From the NCBI RefSeq assembly GCF_035046485.1, contig NC_085138.1:271727694-271791693 (forward strand): a DNA stretch of 64,000 nucleotides, written 5' to 3'. This document shows, piece by piece, positions 23,975 to 35,600 of the stretch (positions are counted from its first letter, which is position 1; each line of letters starts with the position of its first letter). This DNA comes from Aedes albopictus. Lineage: Eukaryota > Arthropoda > Insecta > Diptera > Culicidae. A model generated the notes under the pieces. That model did not search any database. It was not told the DNA's origin and saw nothing but the letters and a program-made list of their open reading frames with translations. Made by a program: the position numbers and the translations under genes.

Positions 23975-24470
23975 AAAAAAATCTTATATTTTCAAGTTGA
24001 TCTGCGACGTAGATCAACTTCTATACTTTTTAGGGTGATGTCCCCCTAACTGGGACCGAATATTTTTTATAACTTAGTGTTGCAGTGCTAGTGCTACGCC
24101 TACGGTTGTTCACTGAGAGTTTCTTTTTCCAATAGTCCTTTGCATTCGTAAATCTTGCGGCACCGACTCAAATGATGATACCTACTCTATCCCCTAAAAA
24201 GTTGAAGGAATTACTAGGGTAAGAAATCAAACTTTGAACTAGTCAAATTGTAATCTTAATTTGAACCATTTCAAAATTCATTAAAAAGACGTACTTTTCA
24301 GGCAAATATTGTCCCGAAAAAGATGTTAAACAGCTTTCCGTTATATAACCTGATAACATGGACTTTAAAAGCATTGAAAAAAGCGTTTTTGTAATTGCGT
24401 TGCGAATTCCCCTACTTTTCACTCGCGGAAACAATGTTAAAATGGCCTACTTTTCTTCACTGAAGCAAAT
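23975..24470. other. AT-rich unidentified sequence
   Basis: No gene or clear repeat was recognised. A short GATCTGCGACGTAGATC palindrome lies near 24000. This is probably flanking DNA of an old element. Confidence 0.4.
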
Positions 24471-24533
24471 GTGCCGAAAAGTACTACTTTTCGGCACTCT
24501 TTAAAGTGCTGAAAAGTAGTACTTTTCGGCACT
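24471..24533. repeat. Double palindrome (GTGCCGAAAAGTACTACTTTTCGGCAC type)
   Basis: Two 27-nt near-palindromes that are also inverted copies of each other flank a short CTCTTTAAAG core. Either each half or the whole can fold. Confidence 0.75.
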
Positions 24534-24895
24534 TTTGCCAGCACACACTTTTTGTTAAGTACCGCTACTTCCGTAGATACAGTTGCTGCTTCTACATGCA
24601 CTGAGCAGTTCGAATCTAAATCAGGACGATTCAGATTCTGATTAGAACTGCCAATCAGGCGTAGAAGCAGAAACTGAACCTACTTTTGCTTTTGCTTATG
24701 ATGCTGCATGACGACGACGGGAGCTTGAAAACTTGCGACAGTTGGCCTACCATAGCCTACCTGATCGAAGAAAATACTATGCACTACGTCCTGTCGCGCA
24801 TGGATTCTCGCACGTGGTTGCTTCTGATACACGTTTGTGTGGCTAGAGAGATTATACTGTACGGGTATTTTTGCAATTACAAAAAACTTTGTATG
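24534..24895. other. Short inverted repeat and unidentified sequence
   Basis: TGCTGCTTCTAC near 24585 pairs imperfectly with GTAGAAGCAGAAACTG near 24660. An open frame from 24686 runs into the gap and shows no recognisable motif. Confidence 0.35.
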
Positions 24896-25395
24896 NNNNN
24901 NNNNNNNNNNNNNNNNNNNNNNNNNNNNNNNNNNNNNNNNNNNNNNNNNNNNNNNNNNNNNNNNNNNNNNNNNNNNNNNNNNNNNNNNNNNNNNNNNNNN
25001 NNNNNNNNNNNNNNNNNNNNNNNNNNNNNNNNNNNNNNNNNNNNNNNNNNNNNNNNNNNNNNNNNNNNNNNNNNNNNNNNNNNNNNNNNNNNNNNNNNNN
25101 NNNNNNNNNNNNNNNNNNNNNNNNNNNNNNNNNNNNNNNNNNNNNNNNNNNNNNNNNNNNNNNNNNNNNNNNNNNNNNNNNNNNNNNNNNNNNNNNNNNN
25201 NNNNNNNNNNNNNNNNNNNNNNNNNNNNNNNNNNNNNNNNNNNNNNNNNNNNNNNNNNNNNNNNNNNNNNNNNNNNNNNNNNNNNNNNNNNNNNNNNNNN
25301 NNNNNNNNNNNNNNNNNNNNNNNNNNNNNNNNNNNNNNNNNNNNNNNNNNNNNNNNNNNNNNNNNNNNNNNNNNNNNNNNNNNNNNNNNNNNNNN
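24896..25395. other. Assembly gap (500 N)
   Basis: N run leading directly into the 131-bp tandem repeat. Confidence 0.95.
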
Positions 25396-26120
25396 ATCAA
25401 CATACATCAGAAATACGTTTGAATCTAATGTATTTACACATCATAAAACATCTAAAAACGTCTAAAACAAATGTCAGAATTGACGTCAACATACATCAGG
25501 AAACGTCTGAATCTGATGTTTTTTACATCAACATACATCAGAAATACGTTTGAATCTAATGTATTTACACATCATAAAACATCTAAAAACGACTAAAACA
25601 AATGTCAGAATTGACGTCAACATACATCAGGAAACGTCTGAATCTGATGTTTTTTACATCAACATACATCAGAAATACGTTTGAATCTAATGTATTTGCA
25701 CACCATAAAACATCTGAAAACATCTAAATCCGATGTCTCAATTTGCATCAATATAACGTATAATTCTAATGTTTTTTACATCTACATACATAACAAAACG
25801 TTTGAATCTAATGTTTTTGCACATCATGAAACATCTGAAAACGTCCAAATCTACTGTTATTTTACATCAACATACAAAAGAAAATCGTTAGAGTTTTATG
25901 TTTTTTGCACATCAAAATACATTTGAAAACGTCAGATTTTGATGTTTCGGATTATTTGCTTGACATCAGAAAAACGTTTGATTTCCTGATGTATACATTA
26001 TGTTACCTTGCATAAACACATCTGAATCGTAATGTTTTCTAATGTTCAACATCAGAAGTACATCAAACCTTGATGTTGATGTATACATCGAAATTTAACG
26101 TCAGGCTAATGTAAATTTTT
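25396..26120 (+). repeat. 131-bp tandem repeat, decaying to the right
   Basis: ATCAACATACATCAG recurs at 25396, 25527 and 25658 (131 bp). Each unit has two related halves ending in GAATCTAATGT or GAATCTGATGT. The first two and a half units are almost identical. Later ones (25740-26120) are strongly diverged, keeping only AACGTTTGA..TCTAATGT boxes. Confidence 0.85.
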
Positions 26121-26125
26121 ATTCG

Positions 26126-26490
26126 GGGTCATTTTATTAAACCCATATCTCCGCCAATTTGTGTCCAATTTTAAAATCCTAGGTCTCATTCAAAAGATAA
26201 TAAGTCAAAGTAACTTTGAACATGATTTAAATAAAAAAATTCGAACATGTTTGTATGTAAACTCAAATTAAGGTTGCCAAATTTTCTAAAAAATGAAAAT
26301 AAACTTACGGCAGTGTCGCTGGAAATTGGGTTGACCAAATTTTAAGATTTGAGAGGTAATATAACCTATTTTCTATTAGCTTTCAACTGCTTTTCACTGT
26401 TGTAAAAATTGGAAAAGTGATTTGTTGATATCTTTGTCATCTCTCATTCAATTTTAATTATTTTTGGCTTATTTGAAACATAATGAACTA
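26126..26490 (+). repeat. Dispersed repeat related to 29130-29640
   Basis: It shares GATAATAAGTCAAAG, CTTTGAACATGATTTAAA, AAACTTACGGCAGTGTCGCT and TTTCTATTAGCTTTCAACTG, in the same order and orientation, with the copy near 29130-29400. It lacks that copy's intact Tc1/mariner-like end. Confidence 0.75.
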
Positions 26491-26504
26491 ACAAAAAATG
26501 TTCG

Positions 26505-26776
26505 TTAGCAAGAGCAAGAGCTAAACGAACACTTTCCAATTTGGCAACGGGCGCATACGTTTCCGTATAATCAAATCCAGGTCGCTGTGAGCACCCTTTT
26601 GCCATCAATCTGGCTTTCTATCTTCCATCTTCTTCAATGGAGAAAACCCATTTTAACTGAATTGGTTTTACACCCTTTAATACACAGTTAACCACTGACC
26701 AAGTATTATTTTGATTAAATGAATCAAGTTCATCTTGAATTGCCAACCTCCATTCTTCCCACACGCTATGTCTGAA
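26505..26776 (-). pseudogene. Ty1/Copia reverse transcriptase fragment
   Basis: Minus-strand translation gives WRLAIQDELDSFNQNNTW, then LKWVFSIEEDGR, a stop, KARLMAKGCSQRPGFDY, and TYAPVAKLESVRLALALA. This is the start of the Copia RT domain (W-x-x-A-x-x-x-E, KWVF, KARLVAKG, APV-x-x-x-x-S-x-R). The in-frame stop and missing catalytic motif show a dead fragment. It is cut at 26777 by an inverted-repeat element. Confidence 0.85.
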
Positions 26777-26980
26777 CCACACAGATAAAAATAATGAGAT
26801 TTACACGTCATGTAAACTTAATTTTTGTCAGGTACCTTATTGTTATAAAAGTTTACATGAAATATCATGTAAGTTTGTGTTATATGTCATGTAAACTCTC
26901 AGAGTCATGCTTAATTACATGACATATAATGATATTTTATGACTTTTACATGACATGTCATGTAAACTTCTGTGATATCC
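26777..26980. mobile_element. MITE-like element with repeated CATGTAAACTT boxes
   Basis: Several ACATGACAT and TCATGTAAACTT boxes occur in both orientations, with ends resembling CACAGA..TTTACA. It lies at the broken edge of the Copia fragment. Confidence 0.5.
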
Positions 26981-27218
26981 CACGCTCCAATTATGTGCAT
27001 CAAATGTCACAGTGCAAGCATTGACCCGAGTGGTTAAGGGGAATTATCATCCGACATAGAAGCCGACTCACTTTTTCCTAGTTAAAACTACAACTCAACA
27101 CCCTTTATTGAAAAACCTAACTTATTTAAAAGCTAAATCCCATTCTTCCCACTAAAGGCCTTTTCTTGTGTCATCACAAAATGGCTTCTTCAGAATCATC
27201 ATCCAAATTCAACTTTAC

Positions 27219-27718
27219 NNNNNNNNNNNNNNNNNNNNNNNNNNNNNNNNNNNNNNNNNNNNNNNNNNNNNNNNNNNNNNNNNNNNNNNNNNNNNNNNNN
27301 NNNNNNNNNNNNNNNNNNNNNNNNNNNNNNNNNNNNNNNNNNNNNNNNNNNNNNNNNNNNNNNNNNNNNNNNNNNNNNNNNNNNNNNNNNNNNNNNNNNN
27401 NNNNNNNNNNNNNNNNNNNNNNNNNNNNNNNNNNNNNNNNNNNNNNNNNNNNNNNNNNNNNNNNNNNNNNNNNNNNNNNNNNNNNNNNNNNNNNNNNNNN
27501 NNNNNNNNNNNNNNNNNNNNNNNNNNNNNNNNNNNNNNNNNNNNNNNNNNNNNNNNNNNNNNNNNNNNNNNNNNNNNNNNNNNNNNNNNNNNNNNNNNNN
27601 NNNNNNNNNNNNNNNNNNNNNNNNNNNNNNNNNNNNNNNNNNNNNNNNNNNNNNNNNNNNNNNNNNNNNNNNNNNNNNNNNNNNNNNNNNNNNNNNNNNN
27701 NNNNNNNNNNNNNNNNNN
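27219..27718. other. Assembly gap (500 N)
   Basis: N run between unidentified AT-rich DNA and the 172-bp tandem repeat. Confidence 0.95.
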
Positions 27719-28405
27719 AATTTGGCCCGCTGAATCTGAATCTGACTTCAGAATTCCTGTAACACGTACAGTTTTTGAGAAAAATAGAGTTTTAATCACA
27801 AATTTTCATATTTTCAAAGAAAATTTAATATTGTCTTTAAAATTTTAAATTTTTCATCTGCTCATTATAACCAATATTCATATTCAATAGATTTTGATCC
27901 ACTGAGTCTGAATCTGACCTAATAATTTTAGTAATACGTAATTTTTTTGAGAAAAATTAGGTTTTATTGGCAAATTCCATATTTTCATAGAAAATAGAAT
28001 ATTGTATTTATAATTTTATTTTTTTTTATCTGCCCATCTTTAACAATATTTATATTCAATAAATTTTCATATTCTGATTTGCAATCTGACCTAAGAATTT
28101 CTGTAACACGTAAAATTTTTGAGAAAATAGGGTTTTAAACACAAATTTCATATTTTCATAGAAAATAAACTACTGTCTTTACAATTTTATTTTTTTTATC
28201 TGCTCATCTCAACCAATATTTGTATTTAATAGATTTTCATATACTGATTCGGAATCTGACCTATGAATTTCTGTGACACGTAAATTTTTTTAGAAATATA
28301 GGGTTTTATTCACAAATTTCAGTTTTTCACATAAAATATTGTTTTTATATTTTTCAATTTTACATCTACTCATCATAACCAATATTTTTATTCAATAGAT
28401 TTTGA
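27719..28405 (+). repeat. 172-bp tandem repeat
   Basis: TCTGAC recurs at 27741, 27913, 28085 and 28255 (172, 172, 170 bp). Units share AATCTGAC, GTAACACGTA, TTTGAGAAAA, TTCATATTTTCATAGAAAAT and CTCAT..ACCAATATT. About four diverged copies run into the gap. Very AT-rich and non-coding. Confidence 0.88.
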
Positions 28406-28905
28406 NNNNNNNNNNNNNNNNNNNNNNNNNNNNNNNNNNNNNNNNNNNNNNNNNNNNNNNNNNNNNNNNNNNNNNNNNNNNNNNNNNNNNNNNNNNNNNN
28501 NNNNNNNNNNNNNNNNNNNNNNNNNNNNNNNNNNNNNNNNNNNNNNNNNNNNNNNNNNNNNNNNNNNNNNNNNNNNNNNNNNNNNNNNNNNNNNNNNNNN
28601 NNNNNNNNNNNNNNNNNNNNNNNNNNNNNNNNNNNNNNNNNNNNNNNNNNNNNNNNNNNNNNNNNNNNNNNNNNNNNNNNNNNNNNNNNNNNNNNNNNNN
28701 NNNNNNNNNNNNNNNNNNNNNNNNNNNNNNNNNNNNNNNNNNNNNNNNNNNNNNNNNNNNNNNNNNNNNNNNNNNNNNNNNNNNNNNNNNNNNNNNNNNN
28801 NNNNNNNNNNNNNNNNNNNNNNNNNNNNNNNNNNNNNNNNNNNNNNNNNNNNNNNNNNNNNNNNNNNNNNNNNNNNNNNNNNNNNNNNNNNNNNNNNNNN
28901 NNNNN
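28406..28905. other. Assembly gap (500 N)
   Basis: N run at the end of the 172-bp array. Confidence 0.95.
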
Positions 28906-29076
28906 TAAACCCTCGCATTGTTCCACTTGAGGAAAAACTTTACCTTTTAATGAAGGTTATCGTTTTTTTTACAATGTTAGCAACACATAGACACAAAGCA
29001 GTTAACAAAATAAGGCATAGTCTTTTTAATACAGAGCCTCAAAGGTGTACTCATAATTAACGATACAGTCCTTAGT
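28906..29076. other. Unidentified AT-rich sequence
   Basis: No feature recognised. Confidence 0.4.
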
Positions 29077-29099
29077 NNNNNNNNNNNNNNNNNNNNNNN
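29077..29099. other. Small gap (23 N)
   Basis: A 23-base N run, just before a Tc1/mariner-like end. Confidence 0.95.
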
Positions 29100-29116
29100 G
29101 AAATTAAATATATATA

Positions 29117-29640
29117 CACTCCCGTTCAAAAGTTTGGGGTCACCCCCTCAAAAACATGTCCGCCAATTTGCGTCCGATTTCAAAACCCTAGGTTTCGTTC
29201 AAAAGATAATAAGTCAAAGAAACTTTGAACATGATTTAAAAGAAACTTTTTCAAAAATTTTTGTATGTAAACTTAACCCAAAGTTGCCAAATTTGCTAAA
29301 AAATGAATATAAACTTACGGCAGTGTCGCTGGAAGTTGGGTCGACCAAATTTTAAGATGAGAGCGGTAATATGACCCATTTTCTATTAGCTTTCAACTGC
29401 TTTTTACAGAACTTAACTAAAAAATCTAGAAAAAAAGTTATTAAGTAAATTAATCCTTGATGTCATCGACCAAAAGTTTGGGGTCACCCCTCAATATGAT
29501 GTATCGGCCAAAAGTTTGGGGTCACTATCGTAAAACATGGAAAAGTGATTTGATGATATCTTTGTCATCTTTCATTCAATTTTAATTCTTTTTGGCTTAT
29601 TTGAAAAAAAATGAATGATACTTACTGCATAGACATTGAA
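29117..29640 (+). mobile_element. Tc1/mariner-like non-autonomous element (partial)
   Basis: A TA at 29115 is followed by CACTCCCGTTCAAAAGTTTGGGGTCACC, a Tc1/mariner-type terminal repeat. Two further CAAAAGTTTGGGGTCAC boxes occur near 29470 and 29507. The body matches 26126-26490. No transposase was seen. Confidence 0.6.
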
Positions 29641-29739
29641 CCACACATATTTGTTGAAATTTACATACTAAAACTTAACGTAAAGTTGCCTCATTTTTTG
29701 AAGCGTGGTAAAATGTGTTAACTTTACATAACATTTTTA

Positions 29740-29905
29740 TAAGGTACCCCGGGGCAAGTGGGACCTAAAAAAATGCTAATTTGGTTTTGTCATGCCAAAA
29801 ATTTCAGAACACATTTTTTTCAATAATTCTAATGAACCCGAAAGACGTTGTTGGTATATTTGTACTGATTAACGTGCATTAAAACTGTTTCAATATTTTT
29901 ACATT
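29740..29905 (+). mobile_element. Left end of an inverted-repeat element, cut by a gap
   Basis: GGTACCCCGGGGCAAGTGGGACC near 29742 resembles the ends of the GGGGCAAG..-type element at 44040. The other end would be in the gap. Confidence 0.4.
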
Positions 29906-30405
29906 NNNNNNNNNNNNNNNNNNNNNNNNNNNNNNNNNNNNNNNNNNNNNNNNNNNNNNNNNNNNNNNNNNNNNNNNNNNNNNNNNNNNNNNNNNNNNNN
30001 NNNNNNNNNNNNNNNNNNNNNNNNNNNNNNNNNNNNNNNNNNNNNNNNNNNNNNNNNNNNNNNNNNNNNNNNNNNNNNNNNNNNNNNNNNNNNNNNNNNN
30101 NNNNNNNNNNNNNNNNNNNNNNNNNNNNNNNNNNNNNNNNNNNNNNNNNNNNNNNNNNNNNNNNNNNNNNNNNNNNNNNNNNNNNNNNNNNNNNNNNNNN
30201 NNNNNNNNNNNNNNNNNNNNNNNNNNNNNNNNNNNNNNNNNNNNNNNNNNNNNNNNNNNNNNNNNNNNNNNNNNNNNNNNNNNNNNNNNNNNNNNNNNNN
30301 NNNNNNNNNNNNNNNNNNNNNNNNNNNNNNNNNNNNNNNNNNNNNNNNNNNNNNNNNNNNNNNNNNNNNNNNNNNNNNNNNNNNNNNNNNNNNNNNNNNN
30401 NNNNN
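29906..30405. other. Assembly gap (500 N)
   Basis: N run. Confidence 0.95.
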
Positions 30406-30705
30406 TTCAACCAATTTTTTTTGAGTGTTCGCTATTCTGTCCAGCTTTTCAAAAATATTCTCTGAGTGTCAAGTTCACCCCCGTATTTTGATTCGCATGC
30501 TAAAAGAAGTAACTGGTCAAAATTTCAGCCAAATCCATTGAAATTAAGAGGTGCATCAAATCAATTTTGTGTTTTTCTACTATTTTCGAACTTCAAAAAA
30601 TCATAACTACACTAAACCTTGTCAAAAATTATTTTTTATGCAATTCAGTATCATAATTTCTATTTTATAAAACTCATTTTGGTATCATAATGATCAACTT
30701 TTCCG

Positions 30706-30837
30706 AACTGGTTCATAATGCAACTGAAATGAGTTGCATAATGAAAAATAGTTGCATAATTTTCATAATGCAACTCATTTGAGTTGCATTATGAACATTA
30801 TGCAACCCAAATGAGTTGCATTATGAAAAAATCATTG
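30706..30837. repeat. Cluster of GTTGCATTATGAA palindromes
   Basis: TTCATAATGCAACTC and GAGTTGCATTATGAA alternate at least five times. One perfect stretch reads CATAATGCAACTCATTTGAGTTGCATTATG as a whole (30763-30792). Probably a MITE end cut by the gap. 30406-30705 upstream is AT-rich without features. Confidence 0.65.
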
Positions 30838-31337
30838 NNNNNNNNNNNNNNNNNNNNNNNNNNNNNNNNNNNNNNNNNNNNNNNNNNNNNNNNNNNNNNN
30901 NNNNNNNNNNNNNNNNNNNNNNNNNNNNNNNNNNNNNNNNNNNNNNNNNNNNNNNNNNNNNNNNNNNNNNNNNNNNNNNNNNNNNNNNNNNNNNNNNNNN
31001 NNNNNNNNNNNNNNNNNNNNNNNNNNNNNNNNNNNNNNNNNNNNNNNNNNNNNNNNNNNNNNNNNNNNNNNNNNNNNNNNNNNNNNNNNNNNNNNNNNNN
31101 NNNNNNNNNNNNNNNNNNNNNNNNNNNNNNNNNNNNNNNNNNNNNNNNNNNNNNNNNNNNNNNNNNNNNNNNNNNNNNNNNNNNNNNNNNNNNNNNNNNN
31201 NNNNNNNNNNNNNNNNNNNNNNNNNNNNNNNNNNNNNNNNNNNNNNNNNNNNNNNNNNNNNNNNNNNNNNNNNNNNNNNNNNNNNNNNNNNNNNNNNNNN
31301 NNNNNNNNNNNNNNNNNNNNNNNNNNNNNNNNNNNNN
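30838..31337. other. Assembly gap (500 N)
   Basis: N run. Confidence 0.95.
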
Positions 31338-31405
31338 TCCTCCAGTTGCTCTTTCGGAAAGTCCTTTACAAATTCCATTGAAAGTTTCTTCACGGATTAA
31401 TTTCA
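31338..31405 (-). repeat. 68-bp island resembling decayed 24-bp minisatellite
   Basis: TCCTCCAGTTGCTCTTTCGG and CAAATTCC..GAAAG recall the reverse complement of the 24-bp unit (TCCTCCAGGAGTTCCTTCAGG). It is bounded by gaps on both sides. Confidence 0.35.
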
Positions 31406-31905
31406 NNNNNNNNNNNNNNNNNNNNNNNNNNNNNNNNNNNNNNNNNNNNNNNNNNNNNNNNNNNNNNNNNNNNNNNNNNNNNNNNNNNNNNNNNNNNNNN
31501 NNNNNNNNNNNNNNNNNNNNNNNNNNNNNNNNNNNNNNNNNNNNNNNNNNNNNNNNNNNNNNNNNNNNNNNNNNNNNNNNNNNNNNNNNNNNNNNNNNNN
31601 NNNNNNNNNNNNNNNNNNNNNNNNNNNNNNNNNNNNNNNNNNNNNNNNNNNNNNNNNNNNNNNNNNNNNNNNNNNNNNNNNNNNNNNNNNNNNNNNNNNN
31701 NNNNNNNNNNNNNNNNNNNNNNNNNNNNNNNNNNNNNNNNNNNNNNNNNNNNNNNNNNNNNNNNNNNNNNNNNNNNNNNNNNNNNNNNNNNNNNNNNNNN
31801 NNNNNNNNNNNNNNNNNNNNNNNNNNNNNNNNNNNNNNNNNNNNNNNNNNNNNNNNNNNNNNNNNNNNNNNNNNNNNNNNNNNNNNNNNNNNNNNNNNNN
31901 NNNNN
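31406..31905. other. Assembly gap (500 N)
   Basis: N run between two repeat types. Confidence 0.95.
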
Positions 31906-32697
31906 AGGGATTTTCAGGTACTATTCAAATATTTTTTGTGAAACTATTCACTTCTATGTATGGTTGAGAATATTTTCTATACTTGTTAGAATAATACACA
32001 GATGACTGGGAATTTCTGAGAATCTTTAGGGATTTTCAGGGATTATTTAAATATTTTTCATAAAGCTATTCACTTCTATGTATGGTTGAGAATATTTTCT
32101 ATACTTGTTAGAAAAAACCCAGATGACTGGGAATTTCTGAGAATCTTTAGGGATTTTCAGGTACTATTCAAATATTTTTTGTGCAACTATTCACTTCTAT
32201 TTATGGTTGAGAATATTTTCTATACTTGTTAGAATAATACCCAGATGACTGGGAATTTCTGAGAATCTTTAGGGATTTTCAGGTATTGTTCAAATATTTT
32301 TCGTGGAGCTATTCACTTCCATTTATGGTTGAGAATATTTTCTATACTTGTTAGAATAATACCCAGATGACTGGGAATTTCTGAGAATCTTAAGGGATTT
32401 TCAGGGATGCTACTCACTTTTATTAATGAGAATATTTTCTACACTTGTTTAAATAAATCCCAAATGACTGAGGATTTCCTAAAATCTTAAGAGTTTTTCA
32501 GGAATTATTTAAATATTTTTTCGTGTAGCTATTGCCTTCTTTAAATGATTGAGAATATTTTCTTTACTCCCGAGAATAAATCTCAGATGACTGGGAATTA
32601 TTGGGAATCTTTGGGGATTTTCAGGAATTATTTAAATGTTTTTCTTGAAGCTGTTCACTTCTATTTATGGTTGATGATATTTTCTATACTTGTTAGA
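31906..32697 (+). repeat. 122-bp satellite, second segment with diverging edge
   Basis: Six to seven monomers of the same family and orientation as 6640-20527. Divergence rises rightwards. The last two monomers (32400-32697) have indels and changed boxes (for example GTGTAGCTATTGCC). It stops at TTGTTAGAAC, exactly where the 24-bp minisatellite begins. Confidence 0.92.
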
Positions 32698-35600
32698 ACA
32701 AATCTGATGGAACTCCTGGAGGAATACCTGAAGGAATCCCTGAAGGAACTCCTGGAGGAATCCCTGAAGGAATTTCTGGAGGAATCCCTGAAGGAATTTC
32801 TGGAGGAATCCCTGAAGGAACTCCTGGAGGAATCTCTGAAGGAATTTCTCCTGGAGGAATCCCTGAGGAAGCTTCTGAAGGAATCCCTGATGAAACTCCT
32901 TGAGGAATCCCTGATGGAACTTCAGGAGGAATCCCTGGAGGAATCCCTGAAGGAACTCCTGGAGGAATCCCTGAAGGAACTTCTGGAGGAATTCCTGGAG
33001 GAACTCCTGGAGGAATCCCTGATGGAACTCCTGGAGGAATCCCTGATGGAACTCCTGGAGGAATCCCTGATGGAACTCCTGGAGGAATCCCTGAAGGAAC
33101 TCCTGGAGGAATCCCTGAAGGAACTCCTGGAGGAATCCCTGAAGGAACTCCTGGAGGAATCCCTTATGGAGGTCTAGGAGGAATCCGTGATGGAACTCCT
33201 GAAGGAATCCCTGATGAAACTCCTGGAGGAATCCCTGAAGGAACTCCTGGAGGAATCCCTGAAGGAACTCCTGGAGGAACCCCTGAAGGAACTCCTGGAG
33301 GAACCCCTGAAGGAACTCCTGGAGGAATACCTGAAGGAACTCCTGGAGGAATCCCTGAAGGAACTCCTGGAGGAACCCCTGAAGGAACTCCTGGAGGAAC
33401 CCCTGAAGGAACTCCTGGAGGAACCCCTGAAGGAACTCCTGGAGGAACTCCTGGAGGAATACCTGAAGGAACTCCTGGAGGAATCCCTGAAAGAACTCCT
33501 GAAGGAATTCTGATGGAACTCCTGGAGGAATCCCTTATGGAACTCCTGGAGGAATCCCTTATGGAGGTCTGGGAGGAATCCGTGATGGAACTCCTGAAGG
33601 AATCCCTGATGAAACTCCTAGAGGAATCCCTGCAGGAACTCCTGGAGGAATCCCTGAAGGAACTCCTGGAGAAATCCCTGAAGGAGCTCCTGGAGGAATC
33701 CCTAAAGGTGCTCCTGGAGGAATCCCTTATGGTACTCCTGGAGAAATGCTTGATTTAACTCCTGGATAAATCCCTGATGGAACTCCTGGAGGAATCCCTG
33801 ATGAAACTTCTGAAGAAATCCCTAATGGAACTCCTGGAGGAATCCCTGATAGAACTCCTGGAGGAATCCCTGATGAAACTCCTGAAGGAATCCCTGATGG
33901 AACTCCTGGAGGAATCCCTTATGGAGGTCTGGGAGGAATCCTTGATGGAACTCCTGAAGGAATCCCTGATGAAACTCCTCGAGGAATCCCTGCAGAAACT
34001 CCTGGAAGAATCCCTAATGGAACTCCTGGAGGAATCCCTGATGGAACTCCTGGAGCAATCCCTGATGGTACTCCTGGAGAAATGCTTGATTTAACTCCTG
34101 GAGGAATCCCTGATGGAACTCCTGGAGGAATCCCTGATGAAACTCCTGAAGGAATCCCTGAAGGAACTCCTGGAGGAATCCCTGAAGGAACTCCTGGAGG
34201 AATCCCTGAAGGAATTTCTGGAGGAATCCCTGAAGGAACTCCTGGAGGAATCCCTGAAGGAACTCCCGGAGGAATCCCTGAAGGAATTTCTGGAGGAATC
34301 CCTGAAGGAACTCCTGGAGGAATCCCTGAAGGAATTTTTGGAGGAATCCCTGATGGAACTCCTGGAGGAATCCCTGAAGGAACTCCTGGAGGAATCCCTG
34401 ATGGAACTCCTGGAGGAATCCCTGCAGGAACTCCTGGAAGAATCCCTGATGGAACTCCTGGAGGAATCCCTGAAGGAACTCCTGGAGAAATCCCTGAAGG
34501 AGCTCCTGGAGGAATCCTTGAAGGTGCTCCTGGAGGAATCCCTGATGGAACTCCTGGAGCAATCCCTGATGGTACTCCTGCAGAAATGCTTGATTTAACT
34601 CCTGGAGGAATCCCTGAAGAAACTCCTGGACGAATCCCTGAAGGAACTCCTGGAGGAATTCCTGAAGGAACTCCTGGAGGAATTCCTGAAGGAACTCCTG
34701 GAGGAATCCCTGAAGGAACTCCTGGAGGAATCCCTGAAGGAACTCCTGGAGGAACTCCTGGAGGAATACCTGAAGGAACTCCTGAAGGAATTCTGATGGA
34801 ACTCCTGGAGGAATCCCTTATGAAACTCCTGGAGGAATCCCTTATGGAGGTCTGGGAGGAATCCGTGATGGAACTCCTGAAGGAATCCCTGAAGGAACTC
34901 CTGGAGGAATCCCTGAAGGAACTCCTGGAGGAATCCCTGAAGGAACTCCTGGAGGAATCCCTGAAGGAACTCCTGGAGGAATCTCTGATGGAACTCCTGG
35001 AGGAATCCCTGAAGGAACTCCTGGAGGAATCCCTGAAGGAACTCCTGGAGGAATCTCTGAAGGAACTCCTGGAGGAATCCCTGAAGGAACTCCTGGACGA
35101 ATCCCTGAAGGAATTCCTGGAGGAATCCCTGAAGGAACTCCTGGAGGAATCCCTGAAGGAACTCCTGGAGGAATCCCTGAAGGAACTCCTGGAGGAATCC
35201 CTGAAGGAACTCCTGGAGGAATCCCTGAAGGAACTCCTGGAGGAATCCCTGAAGGAACTCCTGGAGGAACCCCTGAAGGAACTCCTGGAGGAACTCCTGG
35301 AGGATTACCTGAAGGAACTCCTGAAGGAATTCTGATGGAACTCCTGGAGGAATCCCTTATGGAACTCCTGGAGGAATCCCTTATGGAGGTCTGGGAGGAA
35401 TCCGTGATGGAACTCCTGAAGGAATCCCTGATGAAACTCCTGGAGGAATCCCTGCAGGAACTCCTGGAGGAATCCCTGCAGGAACTCCTGAAGAAATCCC
35501 TGAAGGAACTCCTGGAGAAATCCCTGAAGGAGCTCCTGGAGGAATCCCTGAAGGTGCTCCTGGAGGAATCCCTGATGGTACTCCTGGAGAAATGCTTGAT

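Noticed and set aside
27021..27047. Serine-tRNA-like CCGAGTGGTTAAGG box
   Set aside because: Only an A-box-like fragment. No B box or T arm follows at the right distance.
21718..31941. Open frames spanning N runs
   Set aside because: They consist almost wholly of unknown bases and have no evidential value.
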